DNA of 64,000 nucleotides from Megascapheus bottae (GCA_024803745.1 JANJXV010000004.1:49237858-49301857), one strand, 5' to 3'. Counted from the first letter of the stretch, positions 35,983 to 46,174 are shown. Program-made: numbers and translations. The notes: generated by a model not told the origin, from the sequence alone.

Positions 35983-36117
35983 AAAGAAAGGAAAAAAGAA
36001 AGGGAGGAAGGAAAGCAGGGAGGGAGGGAAGAACGGAGGGAAGGAAGGGAAGGAAGAAGGGAAGGAAGGAAGGGAGGGAAGAAGGGAGGGAAGGAAGGGA
36101 AAAAAGAAAGAAAACTC
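35983..36117 (+). repeat. (GGAA/GGGA)n polypurine tract
   Basis: About 135 bp with only two pyrimidines visible, made of GGAA, GGGA and GAAG units. Long mirror-like polypurine DNA can form triplex structures. It ends 15 bp before an L1 insertion site. Confidence 0.95.
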
Positions 36118-36132
36118 TGGTTAAGAAATTAA

Positions 36133-36781
36133 CAATGATGTTCATTGCAGCACTATTTATCATAGCTAAAGTAGGGAACCAACCCAGATGCCCTTCAGTT
36201 TGATGAACAGATCGAAAAGGTGTGGTACTTATACACAATGGAATTCTATGCTACCATCAGAAAAAAATGGCATTGTCCTGTTCCTAAGGATATGGAAAGA
36301 CTTAGAAAAATTCATATTAAGTGAAGTAAGCCTGACCCAAAGGAGCATAGGCTCAATGGTTTCTCTCATTTGTAATAATTATTACATATCTAGGACTCTC
36401 CTAGCAGAGGATTATAATAGCTCAAAAGCTATGTACATAAGGTCATATAGGATAAGAGTAAATGAAAGGAACTCTAGAATATGGAAACAAGAGCTTGATC
36501 TTGTGTGATTGTTGTTCTTAATACAATGTGTTATTTCTCCTCTCTTTTTTGTTCTTATTATGAATCTCATGTTGTTACCATATCTGCCTATGTTACCTAG
36601 TATATTGTATAGACATGTATTTGTTTATTTGAAATAGGAAAGGAAGGGGGAAAACAAGATGACTGGGAAGGGTGAGGAGAGGGGAATGGGGATAAAAACA
36701 TGAGACGTAATGCACCTACTAACTGACAAATGTACGGTAACTCTTCAATACATTATCCTGACAAGAGAGTAAAAAAAAAAA
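36133..36781 (+). mobile_element. 5'-truncated L1 with target-site duplication
   Basis: Sense L1 of about 650 bp. It starts in the ORF2 C-terminus (CATTGCAGCACTATTTATCA, AATGGAATTCTATGCTACCA; peptide LSEVSLTQRSIGSMVSLI) and continues through the 3' UTR (G-rich tract) to a terminus CATTATCCTGACAAGAGAGT and an A-run. Duplication AAGAAATTAA at 36123-36132 and 36782-36791. The ORF2 start is absent and a frameshift separates the visible peptides. Confidence 0.95.
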
Positions 36782-36791
36782 AAGAAATTAA

Positions 36792-37129
36792 ATGAGAGAG
36801 AAGTTCAAAGGAACTGAAGAGTAAGAACACTACTTACCAGATGTACTATCTAGATCTGACTACTATTCTTGCCTTCATGCCTTATCTTTTATGTAGTAAC
36901 ATATTCTTCACAAAACACACACATATGCACATGCACATAAGCACATACAACACATACTCATGGGCATTGCACCATCAAAGGTGGTATCTCTCCTTCCTCC
37001 TAATGTTGGAGTATCTAGCTTCTGATCCTTCTCTTGAATGGTAGAAATAGATTTAGGACGGGGCTCAGCTTTCCCACTCTCCAGGGGGAGAATGTAGTCC
37101 AATGTGCACCATCTTCCCCTCATTCAGCA
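36792..37129. other. Unique sequence with a short CA-rich patch
   Basis: 36912-36960 is CA/CATA-rich. Nothing else was recognised. The overlapping short open frames on both strands are unsupported. Confidence 0.3.
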
Positions 37130-37952
37130 CCATCAGAAAGATAACGATAAGTGCAATGGCACTGGGTTAAATAGTAGCTAAATACCTATGGACTAAAGGA
37201 AGCAATTTCCACCACTGCCGCTAACACTATGAGGTAACGAGCTACAGACCAAACAGAAACAGCAAACAAGTAGAATACCATTGTGGGGTCTCAGAAAAGT
37301 AAATTGTCATTGTGATCACTGACTACAAAAGTAGAGTGGGGCCTGCATATCCACACAGGATGGATGCCTGCCAAAGGAGATTTAAATAGGACCAGAATTC
37401 TCTTAAGACCTAAAATGTCCAGTAAGTAATTATCCAACTCTCACACTAGAAACCAGGAAAATAAACTTAAGTGAAAAAATGCAATTAACTCTTACCACCA
37501 TTATCATGAGATATATCAAGAAATTCTGATAAAGATTTCAAATCTCTCATCATAAAGCGCTTAAAAAATCAGTTTTACTCTTGAAATAAATGAAAATGTA
37601 CAGAAGCTATTAAAATATAGCTTGTCAGAATCACATGGGAAAAATAGAACAGAAAAGCATAATTATCATAATAAAATCATACGACATGTTCTGAATACTA
37701 GAATGGGGATGACAAAAGACAGAATCCATGAACTTAGATAAATAATATATTTAAATCTCAACAGCAAAATGTAGGATGATTTTTAAAATTAGACATAATT
37801 TTGGAGATATTTACAAAAAAAGCAAATATCAAACACTGAACTCCTAGATAACCAGGTAAAAAGAAGAATGTAATATAGAAATATTTTTTAAAATCACTAA
37901 AAATGTTCCAAATTTGATAAAAAAATGTAAATAGAGTTAACCTGTAGATTTA
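37130..37952 (+). mobile_element. Ancient L1, 5' region relic (first part)
   Basis: AAACCAGGAAAATAAACTTA, TGATAAAGATTTCAAATCTC and GAAATAAATGAAAATGTACA follow the order of the 5'/ORF1-proximal region of old mammalian L1 ('ACCAGGAAAATCTCAAC.., CTGACAAAGATTTTAAAGC.., ACAAATGAAAAAATAG'). Heavily eroded. A probable continuation lies at 40760-41690, beyond the younger repeats. Confidence 0.45.
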
Positions 37953-37954
37953 CA

Positions 37955-38515
37955 GATATATTATAGTTATTACAAATGAAGGAAACTGTGTAGCCCATAT
38001 TTCTTTTTTTTCAGTCTAAATTTCTTTGGGTTCAACTTCTTTTGCTTAATATAATCTTTTTTCCAAGTTTTTCCATTTCCTTACTAATGGGGTAATGCCA
38101 TTCTTTGTGAGGGAAGCATAGAATTCCACTTCATATGTATACCACATTTTCTTGATCCATTCATCCACTGAGGGGCAAATGGGTTGATTCCATATCTAAG
38201 TTTATTCCTTATCCATTGTGCAATTAACATGGTTGTGCTGATGGACGTAGAGTGGCCTTGTTTGTGGACATTTAAAGAAATGCCCTGAAGTGGGATTTCT
38301 GGGCTACAGAAAAGTCTATGACTAGTATTTTGAGAAACCTGTATATTACTTTCTAGAATGCGTGAACAAGTTTACATTCCCAATGACAGAGTAGTGGTGA
38401 TCTATCTGGCCATATCCCTGTCAATATCTTTAGTGCTAATTTTCTTTATAATGGTCATTCTAATTGAGATGAAATGGAATCTCAATGCTGTTTTCATTTA
38501 TATTTTTTGACCATA
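37955..38515 (-). mobile_element. L1 ORF2 fragment, antisense
   Basis: Plus-strand complement of the ORF2 end: ATTACAAATGAAGGAAACTG, TTTCCATTTCCTTACTAATG, GCATAGAATTCCACTTCATA, AGTTTACATTCCCAATGACA, TGGCCATATCCCTGTCAATA, GGTCATTCTAATTGAGATGA. The matching upstream ORF2 part reappears at about 39389-39540, suggesting one L1 later split. Confidence 0.8.
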
Positions 38516-38906
38516 AGATAAATTTATTTGATGAGACATTATTTTGAAGATTCAACTTGGAAATCATAAAAACGCCTTATATAATTACCAAGAAAATTGG
38601 CTTATGAAAAGAAACACTAAAAACTTATAAGCTCAAAACTATATAAAGCTACAGTTTGGCCAAGTAGAAAAAGGATGAAGTAAAGTCCATCTTTGATGAT
38701 ACATTTTAATTAACTATGAATTCCTGAGAAATAATCCACAGAATCAAGGAGATGACTTACAGTGGGACAATCAACCAAGGATGACAATCATTGAAAATGG
38801 ATGATGGCCCTACAAGGGTTTATAAGAGCCTTACAAATATTCTCAAAGAATCTACTATACTCAGTTCTGGTGCCCACCAACTCTGTTTCTATTAAAAAAA
38901 AAAAGT
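38516..38906. other. Unrecognised sequence within the L1 mosaic
   Basis: About 390 bp that matches none of the L1 parts seen elsewhere in the window. It ends in an A-run (38893-38903). Confidence 0.35.
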
Positions 38907-39388
38907 CTTCCAGCATTTCCACTACTTGGCATTTACCCAATCGTCCAGAAACAAGGACATACTAAAGCCACTAGCACAACGATGATCATTGCAGCACTAT
39001 TTACCATAGCAAAGATATGGAACCAATCCAGATGTCCCTCAGTTGATGAGTGGATCAACAAGATGTGGTATTTATACACAATGGAATTCTATGCTGCTGT
39101 CAGAAAGAATGACACCACCCCATTTGTAAGGAAATGGAAAGACTTAAAAAAAATCATATTAAGTGAAGTAAGCCAGACTCAAAGGAACATAGGCCCAATA
39201 GTCTCCCTCATTTGTCATAATCAGTAGGAACCTTGGACTCTCCTAGCAGAGATTTACAATAGAACAAAACCTAGATACATAAGGCCATATAGAATGATGC
39301 TAAATGAAGGACCTCCAGGATATACAAACAAAAGCCATATAATGAGTGACTGTTGTCCTTAATGTACTACGTTATCTCTCATCTCTTT
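38907..39388 (+). mobile_element. L1 ORF2 C-terminus, sense, without tail
   Basis: GGCATTTACCCAATCGTCCA through ATTGCAGCACTATTTACCAT, GGATCAACAAGATGTGGTAT, TACACAATGGAATTCTATGC, and on to CTCCTAGCAGAGATTTACAA. The longest intact frame, 38982-39227, reads as L1 ORF2 C-terminus with MWYLYTMEFYAAVRKND and LSEVSQTQRNIGPIVSLI. It stops at 39388 in the 3' UTR without a poly(A). Confidence 0.9.
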
Positions 39389-39545
39389 TATATTTCTTTT
39401 GTGGACAGGAATTTGAGCATTTCTTCACAAGTCTGTTGACCATTCTTATTTCTTTTTTTTTCCTATTCTTATTTCTTCTTTGGAGAAGTTTCTCTTTAAG
39501 TTGCTAGTTCACTTATTGATGGAGTTGGGGTTTTTTTTAAGGATT
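39389..39545 (-). mobile_element. L1 ORF2 fragment, antisense, continuation
   Basis: Complement of ORF2 upstream sequence: GAGCATTTCTTCACAAGTCT, TTGACCATTCTTATTTC, TTCTTTGGAGAAGTTTCTCT, TAAGTTGCTAGTTCAC. This is the part of L1 expected next to 38515. Confidence 0.7.
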
Positions 39546-39639
39546 TTTGGGGGTATTTAAAATATTTACATTTGAACATGATTAACTTAAACAGTGGTAT
39601 AAGCATCACAGAGTGAGAACATAGGAAGATATTGAATCA

Positions 39640-40072
39640 ATGATCACAATGATTCAACAGCTATGCATATGACCTATAAAATGATGCCTATCAAAATGAA
39701 CTTCAAGAAATGGAAACAAGAGCTTCTTTTTTTTGTACTGTTTTCAGTTATTTGTTGTTTCTCTCTTTTCTCCCCTTTGATTTATTCCCTGTTGTCACTG
39801 TACCCTTTATCTGGTATGTAATTTTATCTGATTTGGAGAAAGGAAAGGGGAATCACAGAAATTATGGTACAAAGCCTGAACCAATTCAACAGTGATACTC
39901 TCTAGACATTAAGTTAGAAATGAACTTTACAACTAGAGGTGTGGGGGAGTCAGTAGGAGTGGGAAAAAAGGAGGGGGGGAAAGGAGGGGATAACAGTTAA
40001 AAAATGTGCTATATTACTTACATAATTGCAACCCCTCTGTACATCACCTTTAAAATAAAATTTAAATTAAAA
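39640..40072 (+). mobile_element. L1 3' UTR and tail (earlier type)
   Basis: GAACTTCAAGAAATGGAAAC, GAAATGAACTTTACAACTAG, a G-rich tract, ACCCCTCTGTACATCACCTT, AAAATAAAATTTAAATTAAA. Same terminal type as 5046-5410. Confidence 0.88.
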
Positions 40073-40171
40073 TGAAAGAATCTGAGTGAGTTTTATGTAG
40101 GATCAATTCAAAGGAATCCAATCTATGTCACTTGTGAAAAAACAATTCTATAAAAATAAATGATGAGGGGA

Positions 40172-40360
40172 GAGGCGGGAATTTGGCCTAATGATAAAGT
40201 GCTTGCCTAGCATGCATGAAGACCTGAGTTAGATTACTTGGAAGCTGGAAAAAAGCTGGAAGTGGTGCTGTTGCTCAAGTGGTAGAGCTCTAGTCTTGAG
40301 AGAGCCCAGTTACAGTGCTCAAGCCCTGAACTCAAGCTCCAGGACTGGTTAAAAAATAAA
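40172..40360 (+). mobile_element. IDL-Geo SINE (first of a pair)
   Basis: Sense dimer: GGGAATTTGGCCTAATGATA, GTGCTTGCCTAGCATGCATG, and a right arm from GCTCAAGTGGTAGAGCTCTA to GGACTGGTTAAAAAATAAAA. The left-arm B box is damaged (GAGTTAGATTACTTGG). Confidence 0.92.
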
Positions 40361-40364
40361 AAGA

Positions 40365-40545
40365 GGGCTGGGAATTTGGCCTAGGTAGAGTGCTTGCCTC
40401 ATATGCATGAAGCCCTGAGTTTGATTCCTGGCCATCACATACACAGAAAAAGCTGGAAGTGGCAGAGCACTAGCCTTGAGCAAAAAGTATTCAAGCACAG
40501 TGCCCAGGACTTGAGTTCAAGCCCCAGGACTGACAATAAATAAAC
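40365..40545 (+). mobile_element. IDL-Geo SINE (second of a pair)
   Basis: Sense dimer directly after the previous copy's A-rich tail: GGGCTGGGAATTTGGCCTAG, GCTTGCCTCATATGCATGAA, GTTTGATTCC, and a right arm missing about 20 bp ('GGAAGTGGCAGAGCACTAGC'). The tail is AATAAATAAACAAATTAATT. The two copies differ by several indels, so this is more likely two insertions, the second into the first's tail, than a tandem duplication. Confidence 0.92.
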
Positions 40546-40577
40546 AAATTAATTAATTTTTAAAAAAGAGAAAAAGA

Positions 40578-40750
40578 AATGATAGGGAAGGAGAGAAAAC
40601 AAGATGAGGTGTGGGGGGGTGGGGAGGAGGGAAAAATGGGGACTAAACCATGTGAAAGGGTATCAATGTATGTGAATTAATGCACCTTCTATCTGGCAAA
40701 TATCATGTAACCCTTCTATTAATTACAATAAAAATATATGAAAAAATGTA
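40578..40750 (+). mobile_element. Short young L1 tail
   Basis: ATGATAGGGAAGGAGAGAAA, a very G-rich run at 40613-40641, GTATCAATGTATGTGAATTA, CACCTTCTATCTGGCAAATA, ATTACAATAAAAATATATG and an A-run. It follows directly on the paired SINEs. Confidence 0.92.
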
Positions 40751-40759
40751 TCATGACAG

Positions 40760-41690
40760 AAAAAAAAGAAAAATCAAAATCATCTAAAAGGCAACCAAAA
40801 GAAAATTACATCTTGCATCTTTCATCTTGGTTTATAGAGAACCAAGGAAATTGGAGTGAATTTAACATGTGAAATCTTGAAGGCAGAAAAGAATAAAATT
40901 AAAAGAAGTATTATAGTATTACAGTAATATTTAAAATATTTAAAGTAATACTTAAAGGTATCAGTACAAATTGTCTGACAGACATATCTTCAAACAATGA
41001 ATGTAAAATGAAATTTCAGTAAAGTGAGTAAGAGAATTTTTACTAAAGACTTATACTTAGAAATATCTAAGGATGGAGCTAGTGGCAGAGCCTCAAGTAG
41101 GAGAATACTGTTCTACCAGTTTTGAGTTTCTAATAATCTCTAGTAATAAGCAAAAAACTAAAGTCTACATAATCTACATATGCTATCAAGTCCAAAAGGA
41201 CATGCTTAAAAATTGGAATTTAAAATTATATAGGAAAACTTCATATAAATTATGTAGATCTCATTGAATGCTCTGAAAATATTTATGGATTAAATTGTAA
41301 AATACAGTGAGGTTAAATCCCCAAAAATAAAACAACAGCAGAAAAATCTATAGTGTTTCATTTGAAGTGTTACAGTATCAAAAAACATTATTCATAACAT
41401 GATAAAATTTCATGTGGTGAAATGATATCAATTTTATTTTGTGATAAATTGTGTTGATTGTCCCACATAGAATAACACTTAAAATAACTACACAAAACAA
41501 TGTTATAAAGATATAAAATATTCATACAAACTAAAGAAAGGAATAAAAGGGAGAAATGTTAGAGGAAATAGAAAAGAAGATAAAATCTTTGATGAGGTCA
41601 TATCAATAATTGTAAGTTATGAAAATATAGTCATTATAAGATATCGATTATTGCAATGAACTTTATTTTAAATTTATAATGTGACATGGC
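40760..41690 (+). mobile_element. Ancient L1, 5' region relic (second part)
   Basis: GACATATCTTCAAACAATGA, GAATTTTTACTAAAGACTTA and ACAATGTTATAAAGATATAA follow the order of old L1 5'-proximal sequence ('ATATCCTTCAAAAATGAAGG.., AATTTGTCACCAGCAGACC.., AATGTATAAAGATGTAA'). Diverged. Same strand as 37130-37952 and downstream of it, so probably the same element. Confidence 0.4.
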
Positions 41691-41839
41691 ACTCTCATAA
41701 TACAGTGGAATTGTAACTGGAAACTAAAGTAAAATTTATGTATAAGATATTCACATTAATCAAAATGAAATAGCAGCATTTGCTGGAACATACAAATAGC
41801 AAGTAACCAACACGCTTTATGGGAATGGATAGACCATGC

Positions 41840-42215
41840 ACCCCAAATGAATTTTTGAAAAGCCTGGTCTCTAGCTCATCCCTATTGGAAAGCACTCAGC
41901 TGTGAGAGGAGTGGAAGGATTTTGAGGACCCAGACTTCACCAGCACTGAGACTCTACCTCTCCATCTCCATTCTGGAGTTCTGACCTTGAAGGAAGTGGC
42001 TTTGCTTTCTCAGGAATCCTATAACCATATGTTACTTTGGCATGGGCTCAAAATGTAAACAAACAAACAAGCAAACAGAAAACATAAAAGACCAGCCAAC
42101 TACTGACTATCCTCTAAAACTTTAAACCCAAATAAATTTTTCTCTATTAATGATCACAAACATTTGATATGGTATCCAAAAGCTGACTGATAAACAAAAG
42201 ATGATTGATACACAG
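41840..42215 (+). mobile_element. Possible LTR-type or other old rodent repeat
   Basis: AACTTTAAACCCAAATAAAT, followed about 50 bp later by AAAAGCTGACTGATA, resembles the ends of some rodent repeats ('AAGCCCCAAATAAACTCTTT ... GACTAATAC'). The family was not identified. Confidence 0.3.
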
Positions 42216-42249
42216 AGAACAGAGAAAAGAAAAGTAGTAGAAATGAACT

Positions 42250-42372
42250 GTATTTAGTTTATTCATTAGTTATGGACTGAAATATGTTCCCACAAATTTA
42301 TATCATGAAGCCTTGGCTCTCAATGGGGCTGTATTTGGGGACAGGACCTGAAAATGATTATTAAGATGAAGC
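42250..42372 (+). mobile_element. Old mammalian repeat fragment
   Basis: TATGGACTGAAATATGTTCC, TATATCATGAAGCCTTGGCT, GGGGCTGTATTTGGGGACAG closely follow a common ancient mammalian repeat motif ('GAATGTTTGTGTCCCCCAAATTCATATGTTGAAACCCTAA ... GGTATTTGGAGGTGGGGCC'). I do not assign the family name. Confidence 0.5.
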
Positions 42373-42384
42373 TCAAACAACACC

Positions 42385-42965
42385 TATCACTAAAAAAATC
42401 CCATCACCAACCCTAACAACCTTAACATTTTTATTCAATCTAAACTTAATCATGAAAACTTTAATAGCCTTAATTTCCTTCACTAACCTAACTCTAACCC
42501 TAAAAACCACTAACAAACTAAGAGGCCTGATGCTAGTAACACCTGAGTCGAATGATCAAAACCCAAATCGTAACAACCATAACAGGACTATCTGCCCTAA
42601 CACCTAAACCTAAAAGCACCTAAGTGTAAACCTTGACCCTTACAACCCTATGTGCCTATGAACCCTAACAGAAATCCTCACAAACAGCCCTAAGTGACCT
42701 AATACTAAGAACACCTGATGCTATTTACAAAAATTCTTACCCTAACAACCCTAAGGGGCCTAACAAACCTAATCCTAACAATCCTAACAGCCCCAACTGC
42801 CCTAACAAGCCTAACCCTAATAAGAGCAAAAAGTAATGAAGCAAACTTTAGCAGACCCCAAGCCCACACAGTCCTAAGAGTCTTAACTGCAGAACACTAA
42901 TAATCCAGACCCTAATTATCAAAACCCTACACCTAAAAATCTTAAGAAGTCCAGGAATCATAATC
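42385..42965 (+). repeat. Degenerate CCTAA-rich array with 9-bp periodicity
   Basis: About 580 bp dominated by CCCTAACAA-like words. It is clearest at 42739-42830, where nine-base units such as ACCCTAACA, ACCCTAAGG, GGCCTAACA, AACCTAATC and CTAACAATC follow one another. On the complement this reads TTGTTAGGG, overlapping the telomeric hexamer TTAGGG, but the period is nine and hexamers occur only singly. The short open frame 42718-42900 mirrors the array (TLT, TLR, GLT, NLI, LTI, LTA units). It is a diverged minisatellite rather than a true interstitial telomere. Confidence 0.75.
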
Positions 42966-43324
42966 TTCATAACTCAACCAAACTTTAGCTGCACTGACAA
43001 CAACAACAAAAGATGAAATGAGGTCAGAGAGGTGGAGGCCAATCCGGCACAATTACTGTGCTTAAAATAGAAAATGACAGCCACCTAGGTTAGACCTGCA
43101 CAGAGAAGAGGCAACTAGAAAGCAAGCAAGAGGCTAGGAGACAAGAGTCCATCAAAACTGCCAAAAATAGCTACAAATATCTAGAATTTCTTCAGAGCTG
43201 CTCTAGAAAATTAATACGGAAATAGTGATAACTACCAAATGAAACCTACACAATATAGCTTCAAATCACATGAACGAAAAATAGAGAAATGGCCAAACTG
43301 CAGAGTATCATTGGAAACTTCAAT

Positions 43325-43950
43325 ACTCACCTAATCTCCGCTAGTGCTTAGAAAACTAGCTGGAGTCTCTTGTAGAGGGTTAGGCTTTTTGCTGCTTTTC
43401 TGTTTTCACGGAGAAGCTCCTATTGGCTTATTGGGAGCTGCTGCTAATTGAAGGAGACTTTATAGCTGGGGGCAGGGCTCCAGGTTTCCTCTGGGTTTCT
43501 CCTTGTTCCACACCCCTCCTCACATCTCCAGGTACATAAAGTAACCAAGTCTATGTGCGCCTTTCATGTGCATCTTTGACCGAGGAGACCACAGAGAACT
43601 GAGTTCTGAACTGGCAGGAGCACTATGGTGGTTCCGAGAGATTCTTCTCTGCCCTCAGGGCTTTCAGACCCTGACCTAGCTTTCCTTTCGGAGGAGAAAG
43701 CTGTGGGAACCACGATCTGTTTTGAGAACCAACATCATGCATGGCAGCCAACGCAAACATCGAGAGGAGGTCCTGGTACCTGAGCTGTATACTAGCCACA
43801 GCCTCTGATTCTGCTAGGACCTTCAAATCAGTGGCTTGCTTACTACCAGGGATGGTGTGGCTCCCCCAGTCACCATGACCTTCTCTGTCCATATTTCTTG
43901 TGATTTCTTGATGTGGTCTTTAGCAAGACCATGTCAAACACTCCACTTCC
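43325..43950. promoter_or_regulatory. GC-richer block with promoter-like motifs
   Basis: About 600 bp richer in G+C, with roughly nine CpGs, in otherwise CpG-poor DNA. It holds two inverted CCAAT cores (ATTGG at 43422-43426 and 43430-43434) and CTTTATAG (43458-43465), which is TATAAAG on the minus strand. A strong minus-strand splice-donor sequence, TTAG|GTGAGT, has its GTGAGT at 43325-43330. The minus-strand open frame 43623-43892 has no recognised domain. Candidates are a solo LTR, a gene's first exon with its promoter, or a processed relic; none is proven. Confidence 0.35.
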
Positions 43951-44619
43951 ACACACACTCCTTACATGGTTCTTTGGCCCATATACGTCAGCAGGGTCCC
44001 TAATTGCAGCTGACATAAATGTTTACCTCAAAGAAAAATTCAAGCATTATGTTCTAAAAGTGCCTCCATAACCTGTGGTTCAGTAAACTAAGGTTGTAAC
44101 CAAAGAAGCTTACACAACAGGTAAAGATAAACACATTTCTATCTGTAACAAAGAACATAGGAGCTAGTATACACACCTGCCATTTACAGTCATCACAGAA
44201 GTATATAAGTTAAATACTTAAGGACATTTTACCTAGATTTTGGATTCTGAAAGTTAGTTATAAAAATGAAAACTGAAGATCTAAGCCAAGGGTGAGACAT
44301 AACATGTGAATGCAAATTTCAACCTGTTCTGTTTGAAGTCACACTGGCAATGTATTAACTATTATTGTTATGTCACGTTATTTCCCAAATATTTTTCTGC
44401 TTCCAGAGCTGAAATATGTACTGTAAAGGAATGAAGAAGCAAAGGAATGTAAGACTACTTAGAGGCGCCAAAAATATACGTGGAAAAAATACAATGGCTT
44501 TAGCACTGATGCAGGAAATTTAGGTTTCAATATGCAGAAGACTGAATCTTGATCTTGTCTCTCACTCTGTACAATGCCTACTCTATTATAAAATACCTTA
44601 ATGTACAAAAATAAATTTG
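43951..44619. other. Unique sequence
   Basis: No repeat or gene recognised. Confidence 0.3.
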
Positions 44620-45330
44620 AAATTACTAGTGGGAAAATGGAGGAGAAATGCTTAAGAGACTTGAGATAAGCCATGACTCTCTCAGTAGAACTCTAATAGC
44701 TCAGAAAATAGTAGTAAGAATTGGAAAACAGGATTGCTTTAAATTAAACAGGTTTAGCTCAGGTAACAGAACATATAACAGAATGGGCAAACATCATTAC
44801 CAGCTATTGAACTAATAGAGTATTGCTATCCAGAATATATAAAGAACTAAAAAAAATTAAATACCAAAATGAGCAGTCTAGTGAAAATGAAACAAATGTA
44901 TGGAACAGGGATTTTCTGAAGGAAAATGTAGAAATGACAAAAATATAATCCATAGTATAATAATGAAATTCTCTTAGAGATAGCTTCACACTTATATTTA
45001 TTGCTGCATTATTCATGATAATGTAGTTATAAAATAAGGAAACTTCCAATCAAAACATGAATGGATATGTAAGATGTCATGGAACTACTAAAAATGGAGG
45101 TTTATTCAATTCTAAAGAAGAATAAAATTATGCCCTTTATGGAAAAATGTATGAAACTCATAATGTTAAGAAAAGTAAGTTATTCCCACAATGACAAGTA
45201 TTATATATTTTCATTTTTAAGTATAATTCAGGGTAAATTGGCACAAAAGTAAAATTAGACTTCAAAGAATATGGGGAGTAAATAAGGAAAAGTGAATGAG
45301 TATATAGGAATATAAATGACTATTAAATCT
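44620..45330 (+). mobile_element. Ancient L1 ORF2 relic
   Basis: ACTCTAATAGCTCAGAAAAT, ATCCAGAATATATAAAGAAC, TTTATTGCTGCATTATTCAT, ATGAATGGATATGTAAGATG and AAGAAGAATAAAATTATGCC keep the order of the ORF2 C-terminal half of old L1. Frameshifted and stop-ridden. Confidence 0.65.
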
Positions 45331-45414
45331 TCATATAAAGAAAAAAGCTACTTTATAATCTACCTAGAAATTGTATCATAAGCATTTTTCGAAAATACCA
45401 AAACTTTTGTTTGT

Positions 45415-46174
45415 GTCATTCTTTCTGATGGCAGCACAGAATTCCATTGTCTATAAATACCATATCTTTGTGATCCATCATCTACCAAGGAGCATCTAGG
45501 TTGCTTCCATATTTGTGCTATGGTAAACAGTGCTGCAATGAATGTCCTCCTGGTAATAGCATGAGTTTGTCCTTGTTTCTGGATGATTGGGTAAACCCCA
45601 AGTAGTCACATTTGTTAGGAAATGAAAGACTTGGAAAAAATCATAGTAAGTGAAGTAAGCAGACGTAAAGGAACATAGGCTCAATGGTTTCCCTCATTTG
45701 TAATAATTAGTACAAACCTAGGACTCTCCTAGCAAAGTGTTACAATAGCTCGAAACCTAGAAAGATAAGGCCATATAGGATGAGGGTAAATGAAAGCATC
45801 TCTAGGATATGGAAACCAGGGCCACATAATGAGTGAATGTTGTACTTAATGGACTATGTTATTTCTCATCTCTTTTGTTGTCCCTTGGTTATTCTCATAT
45901 TGTTACAGTATCTTACCTGGTAATCTGGAATAATGTGTATACATTTTATTTGTTTATTTGCAATAGGAAAGGGAAGGGGGGAAAACAAGATGATTGGGAG
46001 GAAGTTGAGGGTGAGAAATGGGGACAAACCATGAGAAGGGATATCAATGTGTGCGAAGTAATGCATCCTCTATCTGGCGAATATAACTGTAAACCCTCTA
46101 TACATTACAGTAAAAAGGAAACTTTAACAAAAATATAGATTCTATTTAGAAATGAAAGGATTATAAAATTAAAA
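45415..46174 (+). mobile_element. L1 with 5' inversion, 15-bp duplication and 3' transduction
   Basis: Plus-strand L1 insertion of about 760 bp. The 5' part (45415-45607) is inverted (plus strand: GTCATTCTTTCTGATGGCAG ... GGGTAAACCCCAAGTAGT). The 3' part (45608-46116) reads in sense (CACATTTGTTAGGAAATGAA, AAGTGAAGTAAGCAGACG, G-rich tract, CATCCTCTATCTGGCGAATA, CATTACAGTAAAAA). The two parts are adjacent in L1, with about 8 bp lost. After the usual L1 terminus come about 54 bp of other sequence (46117-46170) and a second A-run before the duplication. Duplication AAAACTTTTGTTTGT at 45400-45414 and 46175-46189, 15/15. Confidence 0.93.

Noticed and set aside
38982..39227. Open frame with MWYLYTMEFYAAVRKND as a possible gene
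   Set aside because: It is the C-terminus of L1 ORF2 in a truncated copy lacking reverse transcriptase, endonuclease and 3' tail.
42385..42965. Interstitial telomeric repeat from a chromosome fusion
   Set aside because: Telomere-like words occur only singly and the period is nine, not six; no head-to-head TTAGGG/CCCTAA junction is present.
43623..43892. 89-codon minus-strand frame as a coding exon
   Set aside because: No domain recognised, and the frame does not extend through bounded splice sites; kept only as part of the GC-richer block.
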